Source: Prosthecobacter sp. (GTDB taxonomy: Bacteria > Verrucomicrobiota > Verrucomicrobiia > Verrucomicrobiales > Verrucomicrobiaceae). Taken from it: a stretch of 64,000 nucleotides of DNA. The translations under genes were made by a program, and so were the position numbers. Location: positions 620,001-684,000 of the forward strand of contig NZ_JAXMIH010000023.1 of the NCBI RefSeq assembly GCF_034366625.1. Direction: 5' to 3'. The notes below the pieces were generated by a model that was not told the origin of the DNA, searched no databases, and saw nothing but the letters and a program-made list of their open reading frames with translations. Position 1 is the stretch's first letter, and every line of letters starts with the position of its first letter. This document shows positions 50,836 to 60,216 of the stretch, piece after piece.

Positions 50836-50920
50836 CTGTGCGAACGGATCAGCCAACGCATGGAGCGTGATGCTGCGGCAGTTGACACTGGATTGGCCGT
50901 TGGGGATACTGTGGACAGAA

Positions 50921-51280
50921 ATGAACACCCTTGAAACGGACATTGAGATCAGCACCGATGGCAGCATGAAGCTGCTGGCACCCATGCCTGCGTGGCTGCG
51001 GCCAGGCCGCAGCCATGTGCTGCTGGTGATGGCTGATGACAGTGAGGTCGGGCCGGGCATTGAGAAAACCGCGAACGTCTGCGGCGGCGATGCCTGTATC
51101 GCCAGCACTCGCGTGCCGGTATGGTCGCTGGAGCAGGCGCGGCGGCTCGGCTTCACGGATGCCGAGCTGCTGGACAACTATCCCAGCCTCACGGGCAGCG
51201 ATCTGACCGCCGCCTGGGCCTATGTGACGAGCCACAAGGTGGAGGTCGAGCAAGCCATTCGCGACAACGAGGAAGCCTGA
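50921..51280 (+). CDS. DUF433-type antitoxin-like protein
   Basis: A 119-aa protein. The C-terminal half (about 50-119) has the DUF433 pattern CGGDACIASTRVPVWSLEQARRLGF...ELLDNYPSLTGSDL, a VapB-like DNA-binding antitoxin fold; the N-terminal 45 residues (ETDIEISTDGSMKLL) look like an added strand-rich segment. The ATG at 50921 is chosen. It precedes the DUF5615 gene by 6 bp, the usual order for this type of toxin-antitoxin pair. Confidence 0.82.
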   Translation: MNTLETDIEISTDGSMKLLAPMPAWLRPGRSHVLLVMADDSEVGPGIEKTANVCGGDACIASTRVPVWSLEQARRLGFTDAELLDNYPSLTGSDLTAAWAYVTSHKVEVEQAIRDNEEA

Positions 51281-51286
51281 TTAACG

Positions 51287-51634
51287 GTGCCAGCCCGCCT
51301 CTACTCCAACGAGAATTTTCACCGGCAGGTCGTGCTGGCTTTGCGGGAGCTTGGGCATGACGTGCTCACTTCCGTGGAAGCAGGACGTGCCAATCAACGC
51401 ATCCCCGATGAGGCAGTCATCGAGTTTGCGAAGCGCGAAGGCCGGGCAGTGCTGACCTTCAACCGCTTGCATTTTCTGCGCCTGCACCGGAGCACGAATG
51501 CCGAACACGCGGGAATCATCGTCTGCACGACCGATCACGACACGGCAGCCTTGGCGCAGCGGATTGATCAGGCCATTCGCGAAGCCGGTGTGCTTGATGG
51601 GCAGCTCTTGCGCGTGAACCGGCCTGCGAAGTGA
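51287..51634 (+). CDS. DUF5615 PIN-like toxin-type protein
   Basis: A 115-aa protein of the DUF5615 PIN-like family. The start PARLYSNENFHRQVVLALRELGHDVLTS carries the family's first acidic/Asn pair, and the DEAVIEFAKREGRAVLTFNRLHFLRLH segment holds the remaining acidic and Asn/Arg residues. PIN-fold toxins cut RNA with divalent metal; DUF5615 members are often paired with DUF433. The frame begins at a GTG or ATG near 51287 and ends just before the convergent enolase-type gene. Confidence 0.82.
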   Translation: MPARLYSNENFHRQVVLALRELGHDVLTSVEAGRANQRIPDEAVIEFAKREGRAVLTFNRLHFLRLHRSTNAEHAGIIVCTTDHDTAALAQRIDQAIREAGVLDGQLLRVNRPAK

Positions 51635-51648
51635 TGCCATTCATCATT

Positions 51649-53073
51649 TCATAGCTCCCCCATTCCGCCCCGCTTGATCCAGTCATTCAACGGCTCGAAC
51701 TGCGTCACATCAAGCGTGATGCCGCAGCCAAACGGTGCGGCATTCACGCTATGCAAATCGAGCGTGCCCTTCTCAATGCGCAGCGTCGCAAAACCTTCGA
51801 CGTGGCGTTGATACAGGCCGGCATGCTTGTCGATCATCGCGTCTTGCGTGGCGGAGGAGTGCATGCTCAGACCTCGGAAGTAATGATGACCGTTGCGTTC
51901 CACATGGGTGACGCCGAGCAGGGCCATCACAGCCAGATCTTGCAGCAAGGCCACCGGTCCCGCGTTGGCGAGATCTTCGCCGCTCAGGATCGGCCCGCCG
52001 GGGATGCTGGCAGCGCGTTTTTTGAGCAAGGCGGCGTTGGCGAGGCCTTTGACGATGCCTTTGCAGTTCTTATGGCTAGTGCCGCGATAGCCGAGGTCCA
52101 GCGCGAGTGGCAAATCGGCCAGGGAGCCGTCGCTTTCATCAATGATCATGCCCAAACTGTCTCCCACCGCTTCGTTCAGCGCCTTGGAACGATGCAGCGG
52201 CTGCTCAATGAGCAGCAGGCTGCGGAACAACGGCGCGAGCGCGGCATCGGCGCTCAGTGTCGCGTAAAAATCACGGAAGCTCGCCAGATCGTAGAACTGC
52301 TCGTTGCCATCCAGCGTGGCATGAAAGCCATCGGGGCAGTGGGTGGTGAGGATGCGGGTGATCTCACGCAGACGCGGCAGATCGGTCTCCGGTTTGCCGC
52401 AGACCTTGATCTTGAAGTAACGCAGGCCGTAGGCGCGGATGTTTTCCTCCAGCGTGTAGGGCAGCCCGTCATTCAAAGCACCATCGGCAGCGGTGAGCGG
52501 ATCACCGAGACCGACTGTGTGGCGTGCAAAGACGCGTGTGAGCGGTTGTGGCGCGATGACATCGCTCACGCGCATGCCACGCAGTTCCTCACGCACCGCA
52601 CCGAGATCAATGTCGAGCACGTCGGAGCGCAACACCGCATGCAGCGGCTGTCCCAGCGCCTTGCACAGACCGTCGAGCACCGCACGCTCGATCAAACTCA
52701 CACCCAGATTCGCCAGCAGTGGCGGCACCGCTTTTACCTGTGCCCAGTTCGTCTGCTCCGCATACAGGTTCTGCCACCACGCGAAGAATTCCGTCGGTTT
52801 TTCCGCTGCCAGTCGTGCAATGCGTGACGCATTCTGAATCACCGCGATCATCTCGGCCAGATCGACCTCAAACAGCGTGTCTGGATCCTTCGTGAACCAC
52901 TTCGGCGGCAGTCCTTCACTCGCGAGTCCGGCCACCGCTTTGCCATCGACCACCAGATTCACCGTCACAAACAGATGCGGCAGCGCGCTCATGCTGGCGA
53001 TGCCGTACTTGAACGGGAACCGCGTGTGCATCGGCAGCACATGAAACTGGAAGGACTCGATGGTGAAGGTCAT
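51649..53073 (-). CDS. Enolase-superfamily protein (mandelate racemase/muconate-type)
   Basis: A 474-aa TIM-barrel enzyme. The N-terminal capping domain starts MTFTIESFQFHVLPMHTRFPFKYGI. The barrel includes KIKVCGKPETDL (catalytic-type Lys), DGNEQFYD, LLIEQPLH and IIDESDGS, equivalent to the family's metal-ligand Asp/Glu residues. The substrate is unknown. The ATG at 53073 is used; the six upstream codons in frame are dropped. A decayed copy of its 3' end lies beyond the DUF433/DUF5615 pair. It is the last gene of the minus-strand run that starts at the right edge. Confidence 0.85.
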   Translation of the reverse strand: MTFTIESFQFHVLPMHTRFPFKYGIASMSALPHLFVTVNLVVDGKAVAGLASEGLPPKWFTKDPDTLFEVDLAEMIAVIQNASRIARLAAEKPTEFFAWWQNLYAEQTNWAQVKAVPPLLANLGVSLIERAVLDGLCKALGQPLHAVLRSDVLDIDLGAVREELRGMRVSDVIAPQPLTRVFARHTVGLGDPLTAADGALNDGLPYTLEENIRAYGLRYFKIKVCGKPETDLPRLREITRILTTHCPDGFHATLDGNEQFYDLASFRDFYATLSADAALAPLFRSLLLIEQPLHRSKALNEAVGDSLGMIIDESDGSLADLPLALDLGYRGTSHKNCKGIVKGLANAALLKKRAASIPGGPILSGEDLANAGPVALLQDLAVMALLGVTHVERNGHHYFRGLSMHSSATQDAMIDKHAGLYQRHVEGFATLRIEKGTLDLHSVNAAPFGCGITLDVTQFEPLNDWIKRGGMGEL

Positions 53074-53086
53074 GCAGGAAAGGAGC

Positions 53087-53155
53087 GTCAACGGTCAAGG
53101 CGTCAAGCAGTCAAGGATCACAACCCTTGACCAACTTGACTTTTGACCTCTTGAC
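53087..53155. repeat. Array of GTCAAG motifs facing CTTGAC motifs (second copy)
   Basis: GTCAA(G) occurs at 53087, 53094, 53102 and 53110; CTTGAC (or TTTGAC) at 53126, 53135, 53142 and 53150. The centre folds as a 7-bp stem, GTCAAGG against CCTTGAC. It fills the gap between smc and the enolase-superfamily gene and is the same design as 24699-24784. Confidence 0.85.
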
Positions 53156-53169
53156 GAGGCTCCGCCTCC

Positions 53170-56100
53170 TCAAACCAACACCGCAGGCGACTCTTCTTCC
53201 TGCTCCTCAATCTCGGTGAGACGTTCCTGCTGTTCGTCCATGCTTTCGAGGCGTGGCCTGTCGGCTGGAGCATCGAGCTGGAGTTCCTCCACGGATTTGG
53301 TGGTGTTGCGGGTGTCCTCGGTCGTCATGCGCACGCCGACGGGCTTGCTGATGCCGAATTCCTGCATGGTGACGCCGTAGATCACGTCCGCGCGGCTCAT
53401 GGTGCGCTTGTTGTGGGTGACGATGATGAACTGGGAATTGTCGATGAACTTGTCGAGCATCTTGAGGAAGCGGCCGATGTTCGTTTCATCGAGCGGGGCG
53501 TCCAGCTCGTCCAGCACGCAGAACGGGCTGGGTTTGACTTGGTAAATCGAAAACAGCAGCGCCACGGCGGTCATGCTGCGTTCGCCACCGGAGAGAAGGC
53601 TGATGGTTTGCAGCTTCTTGCCCGGCGGCTTGGCGATGATTTCGATGCCGGACTCCAACGGGTCGCTTTCGTCGATGAGCATGAGGTCGGCCTTGGCCTG
53701 AGCGCCAAACAGCTCGCGGAAGTTGTCATGGAAGAAGCCGCGCACCTGCGTGAACGTCTCGACGAACATGGTCTTCGTGGTCTCGTTGATCTTCGCGATG
53801 ACCTGGAGCAGCTCGTCCTTCGATTTGACGAGGTCGTTGTGCTGGGTGTCGAGGAAGTTGTGACGTTCTTCGAGTTCCTCGAATTCCTGAATGGCATCCA
53901 GATTGACCGGGCCGATGCCTTCCAGCTTCTGGCGCAGTTCATAGACGACCTCCATGACGAACGCCCAGTCTGGTTGTGCTTCTTCGCCGGGGATGACGAT
54001 GTTTTCGAGTTCTTCGTCCTCATCGCGGTTGGAGACGGCGGGGATTTCTTTAGCCTCCGGCTCCTCGGACACTTCTGACTGGTCAGACGCTTCAGACACC
54101 GTTGTTTCAGTGCTTTCAGATGACTCAGAAGTCTCGGCTGCGTTCGCGGCTGCCTTCTTGCCACGACTGCGATTTTTCTTCTGCTCCTCGATAGTGACCA
54201 TGAGGACGTGGTAATCGGGCTCGAAGGCGTCGATGTGGAAGCTGTAGCGCTCTTGAACCTGATTGATGAGGTTTTCGAGGCGGAGATCGACGCGGGTGAG
54301 GGCGACTTCGGCGCGGTTGCGAGATTCGTTGAGGCCGTTGTAGCTCTGACGAAGCTGTGTGAGCTGGGTTTCGAGCTGGCTGACCTGCTCGAACAATCCA
54401 GCGCGTTCTTCCGTGCGCGCATGGAGATGTTCTTCGATGGCGGCAATGGCACCGCGCTGGGATTCGATCTGTTCTTGGAAGCGGGCGTTTTCAGCATCGC
54501 TCTGCTGAATACGGACGCGCCAAGTGTTGATCTCTTCGGAGAAACGATTCATGCCGGCCTGAAGTTCCTGCAAACGCACGCCGAGCGGGGCTTTCTGACG
54601 TTCGATGGAATGCAGCGCGCTTTGTTCGAGGGCGAGCGCGGTGCGGAGTTCATTGAGGCGCTCGCTGGATTCGAGTTCGCGACGGAGAAAGGACTCCATT
54701 TCGAGTTCGAGCTCGCCTTCGCGGACGCGGGAAGACTCAAGCTGCTCCTGCGCGATGGCGGCGGCCTCACGAAGTTGATTGATCTGGCTTTCAGAGCCGC
54801 CGATGCGCTCCTGGATCTGGTTCTGGTCCCACTCGACGCTCTCCAGCTTCGCCGTGGCTTGTTGCAGCGCGCGCTGGACGACGCTGATCTTGCCTTGGAA
54901 CTGCGAGAAGCCTTCACGCGCGCGCTGGCTTTGCTCGCGGAGGGAAACTTCCTCGCGCTGCATGTCTTCGAGCTGGGCGCTGACGGCTTTCACCGCGTCC
55001 TCCTTCTCCATGAACTGGAGTTCGAGTGCCTCGACCTCGGTGCGGAGCTGGCGCACTTCGGCTTCGCGACGCAGGGTCGAGGAGCCTTCTTCCTTGCTGG
55101 CACCGCCGTTGATGATGCCGTCCGTGGAGATGAATTCACCGCGCATGGTGGCGATGGCGAGGTGCGGCATCTCACGCTTCAAGCGCAGCGCCGTGTGCAG
55201 GTCATCGACGATGATCACGTTGTGCAGCAGGTGATCAATGAGGCTCTGCACGCCAGTTTTGACGCGGACTTTGTCCGTGGCCCAGGCGATGGCGCCGGCG
55301 GGCATGAGTTCACGATCCGCAGCATTGCGCAGATTGCAGAAATCATGCGGCACCAGCGAGGCACGGCCCATTTTGTGATCGGTGAGGCGGTCGATGATCT
55401 GCGCGGCGAGTTCGCTCTCGGTGAGCAGAACGGCCTGAAGATGATCTTTGAGCGCGGCTTCGATGGCGGGGATGAAATCGGGATCGACCTCAATGCTGGA
55501 GGCGAGCAGGCCGCGAACGCCGGTGGAATAGACTTCCGGATTGTCGAGGCCGCTGAGGACGCTCTGCGTGCCGGAGGAGAGACCCTCGCCTTTTTGCAGC
55601 AGTTGTTCGAGGATTTCGAGGCGTGACTTGCGCTGCGTGAGATTGCGCTGGAGGTCGTTGAGTTCGTTGTTCATCGCGTCGCGCTGGCGGCGGCGTTCGA
55701 TGATCTCACGGGCGCAGTCCTTGGCCTTCTCGTCGAGCTGGTTGCGCGTTTCCTCGAGTTCCTGGATGTTGCGTTGCAACTCGTCGTATTCGATCTGGCT
55801 GCTCTCACGGGCCTGCGCGGCGGTTTGACGATCATGCGCGAGCGATTCGTGACGCTGACGGTCGGCGGAGATTTGATTGCTCAAGGACTGCGCACGGGCC
55901 TCACTAGCGGCCATCTGGCCTTCAAACTGGCGGATCGACTCGCGGATGGCGCGGCGGTCACTTTCCAGGCGGTTGCGCTCCGGCAGGATGCTCTGATGCA
56001 CGCTCGCGTGCTCGTTCATCGCGAGCTGACGCGTCTGAATGTTGTCGGTGATCGCGAGAAGTTGCTCATCGGCATTGGCGAGATCGCGGCGGGCCTGATC

Positions 56101-57096
56101 GAGCAGTTCTTCGTTCGCGGCGATCTGCTCCTCGTTTTGACGGATGCGTCCCTCGAGTTCCTCGCTGCGCTCTTTGTTGAAACCAATGCGCCCTTCAGCA
56201 CTCTGCATCTGTGAGCGGAGTTCCTGGGCCTGTTGACGTGCCTGACTGATCTGCGATTCGAGCGCGTGGTAGGCCTCGCGCGTTTGTGCAGCTTCCGTTT
56301 CGGCGGCCTGTAGTTTGCGCTGTAATTCTTCGATCTGATTCGCCAGTATGCGCACCTGTGTTTCGGCCTCGGATTTCTCACCGCTGAACTCGGTGTATTG
56401 TTTGTGTGCGAGGTGGGTGTCGAGCAGGCGTGTGTCTTCGAGCAAGGCCTGATAGCGACGTGCTTTGGCGGCCTGACGCTGCAAGGTGCCCATCTGACGC
56501 TTCACTTCGGCGATGATGTCGGCGACGCGAAGCAGATTGGCTTCCGTGTATTCGAGTTTGCGCAGCGCTTCCCGCTTCTGCGATTTGAACTTGGTGATGC
56601 CAGCGGCTTCTTCAAAGACGGTGCGGCGATCTTCAGGCTTCGAGCTGAGAAGCATGTCGATCTGACCCTGCGCCATGATCGAGTAAGCCGCACGACCGAT
56701 GCCGGTGCCAGCGATGAGATCGTGGATGTCCTTGAGCCGACAAACGGTGTTGTTGAGGCGGTATTCGCTGCGACCATCGCGGAACACGCGGCGTGTGAGG
56801 GCGACCTCATTGAAATCGACCTTCAGCGACTCTTCGCAGTCCGCCATCGTGAGCGTGACTTCGGCGAGGCCCACGGGTTTGCGTTTGTCGGTGCCATTGA
56901 AGATGACGTCGGCCATTTCATCACCACGCAGTGCTTTCGCGGACGTTTCACCGAGCACCCAGCGGATGGCATCAACCACGTTCGATTTGCCGCAGCCGTT
57001 GGGGCCGACAATGCCGGTGACGCCTTTGTGGAATTCAAAGTGGGTCTTGTCGGCGAAGGACTTGAAGCCGTGAAGGGTGAGGCTCTTGAGATACAT
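53170..57096 (-). CDS. smc: Chromosome segregation protein SMC
   Basis: A 1308-aa SMC ATPase. The N-terminal head has the Walker A GPNGCGKSN (32-40), followed by long coiled coil with a hinge (about 520-640) and the C-terminal head with the LSGGERSM signature and the Walker B region FCVLDELDAPLD. An acidic Ser/Glu-rich insert (about 971-1035) with AAETSESSESTETTVSE lies in the C-terminal coil near the head, making the protein longer than typical. It compacts and separates chromosomes with ScpAB, which are not in the window. Start MYLKSLTLHGFKSFAD is standard. Confidence 0.97.
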   Translation of the reverse strand: MYLKSLTLHGFKSFADKTHFEFHKGVTGIVGPNGCGKSNVVDAIRWVLGETSAKALRGDEMADVIFNGTDKRKPVGLAEVTLTMADCEESLKVDFNEVALTRRVFRDGRSEYRLNNTVCRLKDIHDLIAGTGIGRAAYSIMAQGQIDMLLSSKPEDRRTVFEEAAGITKFKSQKREALRKLEYTEANLLRVADIIAEVKRQMGTLQRQAAKARRYQALLEDTRLLDTHLAHKQYTEFSGEKSEAETQVRILANQIEELQRKLQAAETEAAQTREAYHALESQISQARQQAQELRSQMQSAEGRIGFNKERSEELEGRIRQNEEQIAANEELLDQARRDLANADEQLLAITDNIQTRQLAMNEHASVHQSILPERNRLESDRRAIRESIRQFEGQMAASEARAQSLSNQISADRQRHESLAHDRQTAAQARESSQIEYDELQRNIQELEETRNQLDEKAKDCAREIIERRRQRDAMNNELNDLQRNLTQRKSRLEILEQLLQKGEGLSSGTQSVLSGLDNPEVYSTGVRGLLASSIEVDPDFIPAIEAALKDHLQAVLLTESELAAQIIDRLTDHKMGRASLVPHDFCNLRNAADRELMPAGAIAWATDKVRVKTGVQSLIDHLLHNVIIVDDLHTALRLKREMPHLAIATMRGEFISTDGIINGGASKEEGSSTLRREAEVRQLRTEVEALELQFMEKEDAVKAVSAQLEDMQREEVSLREQSQRAREGFSQFQGKISVVQRALQQATAKLESVEWDQNQIQERIGGSESQINQLREAAAIAQEQLESSRVREGELELEMESFLRRELESSERLNELRTALALEQSALHSIERQKAPLGVRLQELQAGMNRFSEEINTWRVRIQQSDAENARFQEQIESQRGAIAAIEEHLHARTEERAGLFEQVSQLETQLTQLRQSYNGLNESRNRAEVALTRVDLRLENLINQVQERYSFHIDAFEPDYHVLMVTIEEQKKNRSRGKKAAANAAETSESSESTETTVSEASDQSEVSEEPEAKEIPAVSNRDEDEELENIVIPGEEAQPDWAFVMEVVYELRQKLEGIGPVNLDAIQEFEELEERHNFLDTQHNDLVKSKDELLQVIAKINETTKTMFVETFTQVRGFFHDNFRELFGAQAKADLMLIDESDPLESGIEIIAKPPGKKLQTISLLSGGERSMTAVALLFSIYQVKPSPFCVLDELDAPLDETNIGRFLKMLDKFIDNSQFIIVTHNKRTMSRADVIYGVTMQEFGISKPVGVRMTTEDTRNTTKSVEELQLDAPADRPRLESMDEQQERLTEIEEQEEESPAVLV

Positions 57097-57282
57097 GGCT
57101 GGAGAGGGAAAAGGCTGCGAAAAAGAAGTGCTAAGGTGGATTGAACCATTCCACAGCCACTACCCGCAAGGCTGAAGGCATTTTTTTACCCTATCTTGGG
57201 GTTAATTAATGCTTCCGAAACAATATGTGGGCTTTTTCCGAGCTGTTTCGCTGTGAATAAACGCAGCAGGTGTGAACAAGTT

Positions 57283-59112
57283 TCAATACACCGCTTTGCG
57301 ATGAAACAGAAAGCTTTCAAGCAGCAGCACGACGATCACCAGCCAGATCAAACGCTGCGGCCAGGTACTGAAGGCTGAAGCAGTGATGATGGGAGCGGCG
57401 GGCTGGATGGAAGTTGCGACATCGGAGGGCGGGGCAGGGAGATTCGTTTCAGCGTCGGAGATCAAGGCACAGGTGCCGCTGCGGTCGCCTGTTTCCCAGG
57501 CACCAATGCGATTGAGGGCGAGCAGGTCGTTGGCGGGATCGTCGGAGGCTTCGATGAAGGTGTCGCCATCCCAAGCATGCCATTGCACAAGGTTGCTGGC
57601 GTTGAGCATCTCACCAGTGTGCAAGGTGCGCATGTCAGCGAGGGCCTCGCTGTTTTCAGCGCACCAGTAAAGAGCGTTGCCGAGAATGAGCGGGAAGGAG
57701 GGCAACAGCGCGAGTTGCTCGGACTGCGAGGGTGAGAAGGCGGTGACGACGATCCGCTGACCGCCGGATTCACCGGCAGCAAGCACGGGCTCTGTGCCAG
57801 CGATCCACAACGGCTCTAACGATGCGGGAAGTTCGAGCACGGTGGTTTGCGTGACGGCGATGCGGCTGCTGCTGGCACGAAAGAGCACGGGATGATCGGG
57901 CTGCACAGCGCGCACGCTGTCATGCGGCAGGCCTTTGAGCGGTCGGGTGCGCAGCGGCCCGGAGTTGGTCAAAGGTGTGAGCGCGATGACAGGACGGTCC
58001 GTGGGCCATTCTTTCGGCAGCCAGTTTTCGAAGACATAGACATCAGGTTGCTCCTTCGGCGGCCATGCAGCGGGATCGCCCTTCCTCATATCGATGCGCC
58101 CGGCCTCGATGAGTGATGAGAGTGCGAGTTCGGTGAAAGGGTCGGGCTTTTCAGCAAACCAAGCGACGGTGAGCGGCTTCGTTTTGGGCAGCGGAGCCGC
58201 AAGGCCATCGTCCCAGCCGAAACAATCGCCTGCGGTCTTCAAGCGCATTTCCAGACGCTGACCACGCACGCCTTCGAGCGGCAGGATGAGTGAAGATGAT
58301 GTGCCGGGTGCGAGTTCAAGCTCGCGCAGTTGGGCGATGCGGCCAGCGATGGTGATTTCGAGGGTTGAGGTGGTCTTGTCCTTGTTGCTGGCGGCAGCGC
58401 TGACTTTGACAAAGGCCTCGTAGCGATCTCGTGCTAGCGGGCTGTGGCGGATTTGGAAGCCGGTGATGCCGACGTTGAGCGGTTCGGGCAATGCAACGGG
58501 AATGGAATCGACTGAAGCATCCGCAGCGCTGGAATCAGCCGCCAGCCAGATGCGGGAGCGTGATTCGAGATCGGCGAGGCGTTTGGCGACGTTCAAGGCA
58601 GCCTCGGTTTTGCCTTCGATGGGAGATGGCGTGAGTTCATCGAGCAAGCGCAGGCATTCGCGGCGGTTGCGGCTGCGGGAGAGCAGCACATGAGGCCGTG
58701 CATCGAAGGAGATGAGGGAAAGCACGACCTGATCAGGCAGCGAGCGGACGCGCTCTTGAACACGACGTTTTGCTTCATCGAGCCGTGTGCGCCCTTGACT
58801 GTCTTTGGCAGACATCGACGCGGAACGATCGACGACGATGACGACCGCGCCGGGTGAATCGGCCGAGAGGTTGCCACTGGGGCGTGCGAGGGCGAGGATG
58901 GCAAAGACCAGCACCAGCAGCGTGAGGAGGAGCGAGAGCCATTTTTTGATGCGCCGCAGCCACGCAGACTCCTGATGCTCACGCGCGAGCGATTTGAAGA
59001 ACAGCAGCGTCGAAACCGGCACCCGCTTCGCCTGCCGACGGAACAACCATAGCGCCAGCGGGATCAGCGCGAGCCATGCGAAGTGCAGGTAGCTGGGGTT
59101 CAGGAAGCGCAT
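57283..59112 (-). CDS. BatA/VWA-type membrane protein
   Basis: A 609-aa protein with an N-terminal BatA-like pair of transmembrane helices (about 8-25 and 57-77, FLNPSYLHFAWLALIPLAL), a von Willebrand A domain (about 85-200) with an intact MIDAS (DRSAS, D95), and a large C-terminal region ending in another helix near 590 (RLIWLVIVVLLLESF). The architecture matches the aerotolerance-type 'N-terminal double-transmembrane domain' proteins common in PVC bacteria. The C-terminal part contains several short beta-rich blocks with no named domain. It ends 3 bp after aroB and is in the same run. Confidence 0.88.
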   Translation of the reverse strand: MRFLNPSYLHFAWLALIPLALWLFRRQAKRVPVSTLLFFKSLAREHQESAWLRRIKKWLSLLLTLLVLVFAILALARPSGNLSADSPGAVVIVVDRSASMSAKDSQGRTRLDEAKRRVQERVRSLPDQVVLSLISFDARPHVLLSRSRNRRECLRLLDELTPSPIEGKTEAALNVAKRLADLESRSRIWLAADSSAADASVDSIPVALPEPLNVGITGFQIRHSPLARDRYEAFVKVSAAASNKDKTTSTLEITIAGRIAQLRELELAPGTSSSLILPLEGVRGQRLEMRLKTAGDCFGWDDGLAAPLPKTKPLTVAWFAEKPDPFTELALSSLIEAGRIDMRKGDPAAWPPKEQPDVYVFENWLPKEWPTDRPVIALTPLTNSGPLRTRPLKGLPHDSVRAVQPDHPVLFRASSSRIAVTQTTVLELPASLEPLWIAGTEPVLAAGESGGQRIVVTAFSPSQSEQLALLPSFPLILGNALYWCAENSEALADMRTLHTGEMLNASNLVQWHAWDGDTFIEASDDPANDLLALNRIGAWETGDRSGTCALISDAETNLPAPPSDVATSIQPAAPIITASAFSTWPQRLIWLVIVVLLLESFLFHRKAVY

Positions 59113-59115
59113 GCG

Positions 59116-60216
59116 TCATTTCCGCAACTCATCCAGTGCCTGCTTCAGATGGCCTTCGATCACGTCTTTGCTGACATAGCCCTCACCAATCTTGCGGAGG
59201 AGGACGAAGCGAATCTTGCCGTTCTCGAATTTTTTGTCCATGCGGGCGATGCGCATGATCTCCTCGGTGTCGAGGTCATCGGGGAGTTTGATGGGAAGCT
59301 CGCAGAGCTTGAGCAGCGTCACGATGCGTTCGTAGTCCTCGCTGGTGAGGTCGGAAATCTGCGCGGAGAGCCAGGCGGCGGCGCGCAGGCCGAGGCTGAT
59401 GGCCTCGCCATGCAGCAGCCTGCCATAACCGGCGGCGGCCTCGATGGCGTGGCCGAGCGTGTGGCCAAAATTGAGCAACGCACGTGTGCCGATGGTTTCG
59501 TATTCATCAGCTTCGACGATGACCGCCTTGATGGCGATGTTGCGACGGATGAGGCCGACGATGTCGCCTTTGCCTTCCGCCACATCTTTGATGGCGGTAA
59601 ACATCGAGGCATCGCGGATGCAGGCATGCTTGATGATTTCGGCGAAGCCCTCGTTCCATTCGCGTTCAGGCAGGGAGCTGAGCGTGTCGAGATCAGCGAT
59701 GACATGCACAGGCTGGTGAAAGCAGCCGACCATGTTTTTGGCATTGGGCAGGTTCACGCCGGTCTTGCCGCCCACGGAGCTGTCCACTTGGGACAGCACA
59801 GTGGTGGGCACCTGCACGTAGGGGATGCCTCTCTGGTAAACCGAGGCGCAGAAACCCGCAAGATCGCCAATGACACCGCCACCGAGGGCGACGACGAAGC
59901 TCTTGCGATCCAGCCCTGCACGTACCATCTCAGTGAGCACGGATTCGCTCCACGTCAGCGACTTGGAGGACTCACCAGCGGGCACGGTGATGAGATGCGG
60001 CTGTTTGCCGACGGCACGCAGGCTTTCGAGGACTTTCTCGGCATACAGCGGACCGACATTGGAATCGGTGACGACGGCGCAACTCGTGCGATCCGGCAGT
60101 TTCTTGTTCACCTCTTCGCCCAACGTTTTGAGCAGATCACGACCGACCTGCACGAGGTAGCTGCGCGGGCCTAGGTTGACAAAGACGGGACGGACTGGCT
60201 GGACGGGCGGAGGCAT
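59116..60216 (-). CDS. aroB: 3-dehydroquinate synthase
   Basis: A 366-aa shikimate-pathway enzyme that closes DAHP to 3-dehydroquinate with NAD. Motifs are GGGVIGDLAGFCASVYQRG, QVPTTVLSQVDSSVGGKTGVN, AEIIKHACI, LLNFGHTLGHAIEAA and LLHGEAISLGL with zinc-ligand His residues. The ATG at 60216 gives a normal length; an upstream start would add 20 residues. It overlaps the end of miaA by 46 bp, so the two are probably translated from one mRNA. Confidence 0.95.
   Translation of the reverse strand: MPPPVQPVRPVFVNLGPRSYLVQVGRDLLKTLGEEVNKKLPDRTSCAVVTDSNVGPLYAEKVLESLRAVGKQPHLITVPAGESSKSLTWSESVLTEMVRAGLDRKSFVVALGGGVIGDLAGFCASVYQRGIPYVQVPTTVLSQVDSSVGGKTGVNLPNAKNMVGCFHQPVHVIADLDTLSSLPEREWNEGFAEIIKHACIRDASMFTAIKDVAEGKGDIVGLIRRNIAIKAVIVEADEYETIGTRALLNFGHTLGHAIEAAAGYGRLLHGEAISLGLRAAAWLSAQISDLTSEDYERIVTLLKLCELPIKLPDDLDTEEIMRIARMDKKFENGKIRFVLLRKIGEGYVSKDVIEGHLKQALDELRK

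Noticed and set aside
50713-51177. The minus-strand frame here as an intact small gene
   Set aside because: Only its last 40 codons resemble anything, namely the end of the enolase-superfamily gene; the rest is antisense to the DUF433 gene. It is reported as a gene fragment.
57181-57187. A run of seven T upstream of smc as a terminator
   Set aside because: No stable stem precedes it and no plus-strand gene ends there.
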